A stretch of 64,000 bases of DNA from Paragyromitra xinjiangensis (taxonomy: Eukaryota > Ascomycota > Pezizomycetes > Pezizales > Discinaceae): the NCBI GenBank assembly GCA_038503065.1, contig JBCAMK010000009.1, forward strand, positions 806,001 through 870,000, given 5' to 3'. The notes under the pieces are model-generated. The model was not told the origin of the DNA and did not search any database. It saw nothing but the letters and a program-made list of their open reading frames with translations. The first letter of the stretch is position 1. Every line of letters starts with the position of its first letter. A program made the position numbers and the translations under genes. Shown here in pieces: positions 57,688 through 64,000 of the stretch.

Positions 57688-60131
57688 TGAAGAAGAGGAG
57701 GCTGAGAAGCCTGGCCGTTGAAGAACGGCTGCTACTGTAGGGAGCGCTATGATGCCGGTGGTGAACGGGTACACGGGGTTTTTAAAAACAACAGGTATTC
57801 AAGCTCGAGTGTCGTGGTAGTAGAAGGCGTTGGTAGAAAAGTGCCGAAGATGCGAAGTTGAGAACACGAAGAAAGAAAGAAGAACAAAGAAACGGTTAAC
57901 GTTAGCTAACTGGCTAGTGGACCGAGCACAAGCGCTGGCTGAACAGCTGGGTAGCTGGGTAGAAAACGCTTGGTTGATTGGCTGACAGGTTTGATGAATG
58001 GAGAGAACCGATTTTAGTGGAGAGATGGGCTTTCAAGCAATTAAAAGAGGGAATGGCAATTGCAACTGCTTGAGGCAACCGATGGAGAAACGGATGGAAG
58101 GATGGTGGATGGATAGATTTGGGGGGGGGTGGAGGTGTGGAGGGAACAGGGTAGACAAGCGGATGGGGATAATGTTCCGAGCGTGTATTGATTATTGGTC
58201 TTATTGCTCAACCTGTCCTATCAGTATCTGTTGTATCGGATGCCAATGAGTTCACAGGCAGGGAATTGAGATTGGGCGAGATGATGTGAATAGAGCAAAG
58301 AGCTGCAGAACAATGGAGATGGTTCTGCAGGAGACGCCTCGAGAGGTAAAAGGGCGGGTCTGGGTCGACAACCAGAACAAGCAAAAAATGATACGAAACG
58401 AAACAACGAAGAGAAGGGAAAGGAAAAGAAGAAGAAAAAAATAATTAGGAAAAGAAGATATGCACCCTGGTTCTCTCTGAAAAGAAAAGAAAAACCTTCT
58501 AGACACCCAGCAGAGTTCGAGCAAAGGAAGGAGCAGGGAAGAGAAGCACGAAGCGGATGGGTGGAGGGGAAAGGGGAGCGAGTAAGAACGAGAGAAGGAA
58601 AGAGGAAAGTCAAGATGCAGTTGCAGAACACAAAAGGAGAACAGAGAGAGATCCACTAGAGTAGGCAAAAGAAAAGCAACAGAAACTCACACTTGATCCG
58701 AGCCCGGGCGACAGCAGCCAGGGAAGGAGAAGACGAGACTAGGGCCGGCAAAGACAGGAGTAAGAAAGGAGCACCAGCACCAGCAGATATTCCCGAATAA
58801 CTGAATAAATCTGAATTGAACTGTGAACCACCATATCATATGTACATGTAGACAGGGAGGGGGTATGGCAGGCACCGGCGGCACACCTTCTTTCTGCACC
58901 CCATCCCTCCCATCATCCAACATCTCCCCCCCCCATATGTATCCAATCCCAGCTCTCCCTCTATCACATCTACATGTAACCGTCGACCCATCCTTCCTCT
59001 CCGCGATACAGCAAAAAAAATAAAAAATAAAGTAGATATCCTGCATCGCACCTGCATCTCTTGTCATTCGCAACGGTTCGTCTAACTTTGTTTTCCCGCA
59101 AGCCCGCCATGTACCAATCTAAACTGCATCGATTTCGGCCGAAGCCTAACGGCAACCAAGGTAAAATCAATATTAAACAAGCCAAAAAACCCAAAACCAA
59201 AACCCAAAACTGCCCCCGCCACCTGTTGCCCATGTAAGCAGGTACCTGCCTACATACGCGAGGGGCTTGCTTAGTGCACACACGGCATTCTGCATAACCT
59301 TTCTTTTCTGTTCAGGGGCACGGACGGTGCTGCATACCGGAAATAGTTAAAAATATTGGCCCAGTACCGGATGTTCTCTGCGGTACGTAGGTAGCTCTCT
59401 TTCCTCATCACGAGAGAAACGAGGCGAAATAAAAAATAAAAAAACAAAACTTTCGCTAGGCCAGCAAAGAACAAGCTCACCCATGAAGCGACAAAAAAAA
59501 TAAATATAAAAGCGCAAGCGAGTGAAAATCACAAAAGTAAATAAAAAAACTCGATCCAGACTTGGAGAACCAAAAAGGAACCCAAAGCCCACCCCCCAAC
59601 CCATCACAAGCCAGTAACGGATCAGGCAATACCCATCGCTGGGGTAACGTAGAGTTCATAACGTCACCTCACAATCTGTGACCACTTAGCTTTCCTCTTT
59701 CGTGCTGGTCCCTGAACTGGCGGGGTTTGATGGGCAAGGGGGGGAAGAAGGGGGGGTGTCGCGGGTGCCGAATTCGGCTTCCTCCATTTCGGGTTCGACA
59801 CACACGTTTTTAAATCATCGACACGTGCCCAATTACGCTTCACTCCTGCTTTGCATGAGCGAACCGCTTAATATTTTGAGTTGCTTGTTTAGCCCTAATG
59901 TTCCACCAGGCTTCCACACAGACTTCCACCCCACCATCTCGCGGGATGAGCTGCATTCGCAAAGTACCGCAACTGCGTGGTATTTTCATTCTGACTTCCG
60001 CCCTAAAATGATACAAAACCGGACTGCATCTGCTAAAGAAGATGCACCGTGACCACAAACTAAAGCTATACTGCTAGTATTTACAAGAATACTAAAAAAT
60101 CCCGCCATACCCCACCACCACCATCATAAAA
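57688..60131. other. Intergenic 2.4 kb between RasGAP promoter and Rrp6 3' end
   Basis: No gene supported. The RasGAP-side half is the likely long promoter/leader; several A/G-rich blocks (58370-58640) and homopolymer runs (G around 58121-58129, C around 58928-58934, A-tracts around 59010 and 59490) are present. Plus-strand frame 59702-60052 has no recognisable content. Confidence 0.5.
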
Positions 60132-62906
60132 CTACTGTTTAAACGTGTGCGACTTCCCCGATCGTTCACGTTGACCTCTGCTCATCCCTCTTGGCGCATC
60201 GCCAGATTTCGAGTATGGATCAAACACCTTTTTAGGTTGCTTCTGCTGCTTCCCATCTTTTCCTCCAGCTTTCTGTTGCTTATGGGTATTGTAGACAGGC
60301 GGGGCTTTGCTGTAATCAAATGGCTTGAAAGATTTATCATCCTCGTCGTCCGTGTCTCCCCTAACCTCATCATCGTCTTCCTCCTGCGCCCTATGTTTCT
60401 TCTCTTTCTTATTCCTCTTGTGCGCCTGACTATCACCAGAATCATCGGGGGTCGTTCCTTGAAAGTCCTCCATGTATTGCGTTTCAGGCTGGGCAGGAGC
60501 ACTAGGCTGGTGAGACTCCTGATCGACATCCTCTTCAAACTTCCTCTTCTTCTTCGCACCACCTAGCGACTTTACCACAATAATATCCTCTTCCTCCTTT
60601 CTTCTCTGGCGGTCGGCAGCCTTGACGTATTCATGTTCGGCGCGCGCACCTGGATCTACAGTCTTCTGGACTGATGTACTCTGTTCCTCTGCAGTCACAA
60701 ACACTGCGGCAGTCAGTTGCGGCAGTGGAATAGCAAGTTTGACATCTTCATTGACATTGGCCTTGGAAGTTCTAACGGCCTCCCATTTACTACTCCCGAG
60801 TGAGCCACCCCAAAAGGTTGATTTCCCTGCGTGGATTTCTGGTATAAATATCGGCTCGCTTTCGAAAACGTTCGTCAAAGCGTATTTAGGGTTGAACGTG
60901 CTATTTTTAGGAGCCATTTGCGTGTGGGTTTCTACCGTTGGCATAACTGGCACAACTGGCAGAACTGGGGCAACCGGCACAGGCGAGGAAGCATGTTCCG
61001 TCTCATCCGGCGCATCAATCGGCGGATTCTCTTTCGCCTCACGAATGAGGGCCATAAGCTCACCAGCGCGCGCCCTGACAATTGGTGATGTCGGCGTGCA
61101 TATTCTCAGTAAGGTATCGACGTCAGTCGGCATCTGACGAGCTAGATTGGTCATTTGATGTTTCGGGAGGGTATAGTGAATGCCTTCGTCCTCTTCTCTA
61201 GCGGAGGTATCACGCCATTTGTGAACAGCTTTAAAAACATGTTCCTCGGCCGAGCTAAGGTGGCCGCGCGAAAGCATAGCGTACCATCCTCCGGGGCCCA
61301 TGCCGTTCTCAGCGTCGTAGGCCTCACGCTCATAGCGCTTGAGAGATGCTTCTCTGGAGTCTTGTAGAACGTGCTCTATCCGATCTTCTTCTGGTTTTGT
61401 AGGATCAGATATGTCTACGAGTTCGTTACGGACGCAGTCGAAGATGTAGAGCAGGAAATGTGTGTCAGAACGGGCATAGTCAAACATTTCTGGCGTCAAC
61501 GGCCTTGGCGCATGTCAGTGAGAGAAAAAAAATAATATATGCACCGAGAGATTATCTTACCTGATTCTCCAATCCGCAAGTTGGTACTGTTTGTCAGCGA
61601 AAAAGTCGACGTATCTCTTAAGCAAGTAAGCAAGTCCGAGACCTGGTAATCCTAAAACTTTGGCAGCAAAATGGGTATCGAAAAGCCCAACAAGATAAAG
61701 CCCAAAATCTCTTTGAAGCCACTTGACATCCATATAGCACCCATGCAAGACCTAAAACATTGTTAGTGGGCAGATAATTTGGGGAGTGATGACGAATTGA
61801 CAAACTTTAGTAATTTGAGGGTTAGCGAACACCTCGTTCAAAGCCTGGAGTTCCAATCTCAACGATAATGTATCGATGATCCAATCCTTGTCCCTAGTGC
61901 TGATTTGCATCAGACAAGTGAACCCAATATATGACCGGGTATCGTGGTGCTCCAAGTCGACAGCGATTTCTTCAGCTTGTTTCAGTTCGCTAATCATCTC
62001 GTCGAGTGCTTCCTTCGTATCCACCCAGATAGCAGTCGTCTCTTCGAATGGTTTATACATTATAGGTTCCATATTTGTATAGAGGCGTAGAGGGTGCGTC
62101 ATGGTCTCGATCTCGGTTTGGTAGGGATGGGTATACCTGTGGTCTCGCGTTAGAAATTAGAAGCAAAAAAAAGAGATCCAAGAGTTTCGTTTGCAGGTTA
62201 AACATACTGATTTACACCTTGTTCATTCGGTTCCAGACGAATACTGTCTTCTAGAGGAACTATAGCATGAGGCTTGGTTCGAATGATAGGCTTGAAAGGC
62301 GAAGCATCGAAATTATTGATTTCGCCTTCGAACTTGAGTTGCGGTTTCGCCATTTGTCTTGACTTCCATGAACTAGCTTTCTGCACTCGTCCATTGTTTC
62401 TTTGCGGCATGTTCTATTATGTCCACTGTGATCAGCGGATATTCCAAGGTTGTCATTAGTGGTATTACATACGAGCAGTGCGCCAGGCAGCGGCTCAGGA
62501 TTCTTGTGCTTGATAGCACCAGTGTATTCATCCAAGCAAGTATCCTGTGTAACACAAAGCTGTTAATACTTTTACTAATTCCATAATGCGAAACCAAAGA
62601 ACTTACTGCTTTCTCGAGCAAAAAATCGACAATCTCCACAGTATCACTCCATTTGGTGTCTAGATCATCGATGTCCGTCATCTTCGGAGCAGCGAGATCC
62701 GATCCCCTGGACGCGCTCTTCAGCAGTTGGTTTGCTAAATCTAAGATGCGCGTGCTTGTTTCGTCAAGAGCTGCATTGAAATTAGGGTTTGATGTGCGCT
62801 GGAAGGAGACATCCTCGGCTGCGATGCGACCGGAGGTTTGAACAGAGGACATGATGGAGGAGAAGACTCCATCTTGGAAAGCGGTGAAGTTATCTTCGGG
62901 ATTCAT
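60132..62906 (-). CDS. RRP6: Exosome 3'-5' exoribonuclease Rrp6 (EXOSC10/PM-Scl100 homolog)
   Basis: Six exons: 62906-62607, 62544-62473, 62413-62208, 62136-61806, 61751-61561 and 61503-60132, in phase throughout, give 823 aa. The N-terminal ~100 residues fit the PMC2NT domain that binds Rrp47/Lrp1. The DEDD-Y nuclease domain has D253 and E255 (AVDLEHHD), D311 (GCYMDVKW) and Y376/D380 (DYARSDTH), all catalytic residues intact. The HRDC domain lies at about 448-528 ([16 protein letters not shown]). A long charged, low-complexity tail ends with basic patches ([29 protein letters not shown]) that probably include nuclear signals. It trims rRNA and snoRNA precursors and degrades aberrant nuclear RNA with the exosome. 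The start ATG at 62906 gives [15 protein letters not shown]. Confidence 0.97.
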
Positions 62907-64000
62907 GGTTGCTAGTGGTAATGCAATCGTGAATTGAAGAAGTGGTGTTTGATGAGAAGCGGAAGGAATTTAGTTGTGGTTCCTGAAATTCGTGGAGATT
63001 TTGTGGTTGCAGGTGGCGGTGACGACGGACGTTGCATGGGCTGGTCGATCTTAAATCCTTAGCGCTGCAAGGAAGTCACCAGCCACAATCCATACTTGGC
63101 GGCTCTACTCATGAATTTTGTCGAGTGAGCCGAAACCCTAACCCATACCAGCCGCTTAGCTGGGGCTGTGTTACTCGGAGACCTGTTTGCTGTTCAGTCG
63201 GCTTAACAGAGAGATTTTTTCTTTTCTACGTATTTTTTGGCCCCAATTTTGAAGAATTTAGCATATATGGGAATCTCCAATGTGGGTTAGGGTTTACGGC
63301 TCGCTCGATAACTAGTGGCATCACATGATTAGGCGTCCGCAGCGCGACGAACTCACGTCGAAGTGTCACGCAACATACATGTACTTGCTACTGGAGAGAT
63401 TACAGTGGTAGAAAACTCTTCTATAGCTTTTGTGGGTACATGTAGTCCCAAGAAACTCCGCTCTAAAGACATTGGTTACATAGAGTATCCCGTGATGTGA
63501 GCAATTCCGGGATCTCAAAACTTTTGAAGGTTCGTGATGTTCCACAGGGTCGAACAAGAAAAAGCGGTGAGCTAGGATTAAACAAGGCTTCCCACGAAAC
63601 ACCTATCTTTACATGCAGATTCCAAACAGCTCCCTGTGGCACTGAAGATCTCTCGCATGGTTTTGGGGCGTTCACTGCTGTATTTACTATCAATTGAGTG
63701 GACCAGTTTGCCTGCTGTCTCGATTCATGATTCAGATATGCCGAGGTTTGCGCCGAGGTTCGTTGCATGTACCGTTAGGCAAAGAGGCAAGGATCGAGAT
63801 AACGCGAAGTGAGGCTAGGAGAACAAAGTGGGGTATCGGCAAGCGAGTCGCGATAAAGTAGCCCGAGGGTGGATCTCCAGCGTAACTACTGACTTACATG
63901 ATCTGGGGAGCCAACTTATTGTTGGTGTTCGAGAGCTAGTGAAATCTCTTCCGGCACTAAATTGAATCAATCGACAGTTCGTACGCTAGTAACAGACCCA
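62907..64000. other. Right flank, no gene seen
   Basis: The first 150 bases are the 5' flank of RRP6. The remainder has only short open frames without domains, and no complete gene is supported before the window ends. Confidence 0.5.

Overview
The window looks like a nuclear contig from a filamentous ascomycete. Genes carry short GT-AG introns (about 48-115 bp, several with CTAAC/CTGAC branch sites). The gene set is fungal: a GH17 cell-wall glucanase, a single-chain FGAM synthase, an RSC-type double-bromodomain/BAH subunit, a GapA/Gap1-type RasGAP, Rrp6 and augmin HAUS1. F-box-like/ankyrin paralogs and TA-flanked inverted-repeat elements in AT-rich spacers would fit a repeat-rich genome such as a member of the Pezizomycetes, but that placement is a guess.

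Layout. 1-4.3 kb: no convincing gene. 4.3-5.6 kb: secreted GH17 glucanase (+). 6.6-7.9 kb: decayed pogo/Fot1-like transposase. 8.4-8.9 kb: small two-exon gene of a conserved fungal family (-). 9.9-14.2 kb: FGAM synthase (+). 14.2-18.5 kb: gene-poor, with two adjacent MITE-like elements and a hairpin. 18.5-20.9 kb: four-exon gene joining an NLR-like fungal N-terminal domain, a ubiquitin-like domain, ankyrin repeats and TPRs, but no nucleotide-binding domain (+). 21.2-21.5 kb: third MITE-like element. 22.3-25.6 kb: RSC bromodomain/BAH subunit (-). 25.9-28.9 kb: kelch-type membrane protein (-). 29-34.9 kb: gene-poor. 34.9-36.2 kb: secretory-pathway protein with an internal duplication and Kex2-type sites (+). 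36.9-37.9 kb: HAUS1 (-). 38.5-40.8 kb: F-box-like/ankyrin gene with very young repeats and a 22-bp frame-breaking insertion (+). 44.3-46.0 kb: ER TPR/J-domain co-chaperone of the p58IPK/DNAJC3 type (-). 46.6-48.0 kb: second F-box-like/ankyrin gene (-). 48.7-50.1 kb: decayed third copy (-). 51.9-52.5 kb: small four-exon poly-Ser gene (-). 54.8-57.7 kb: eight-exon RasGAP (-). 60.1-62.9 kb: six-exon Rrp6 (-).

The housekeeping genes are unrelated and serve purine synthesis, chromatin remodelling, spindle assembly, ER folding, Ras signalling and nuclear RNA decay. They are separated by accessory blocks that carry the ankyrin, UBL and mobile-element content. The most unusual items are the UBL-ankyrin-TPR protein, the ankyrin family (one young copy, one intact, one dead) and the duplicated KR-site precursor-like membrane protein. 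No CRISPR array, rRNA or complete tRNA was seen. All exon joins were worked out by eye from splice signals and reading frame and have not been checked against transcripts.
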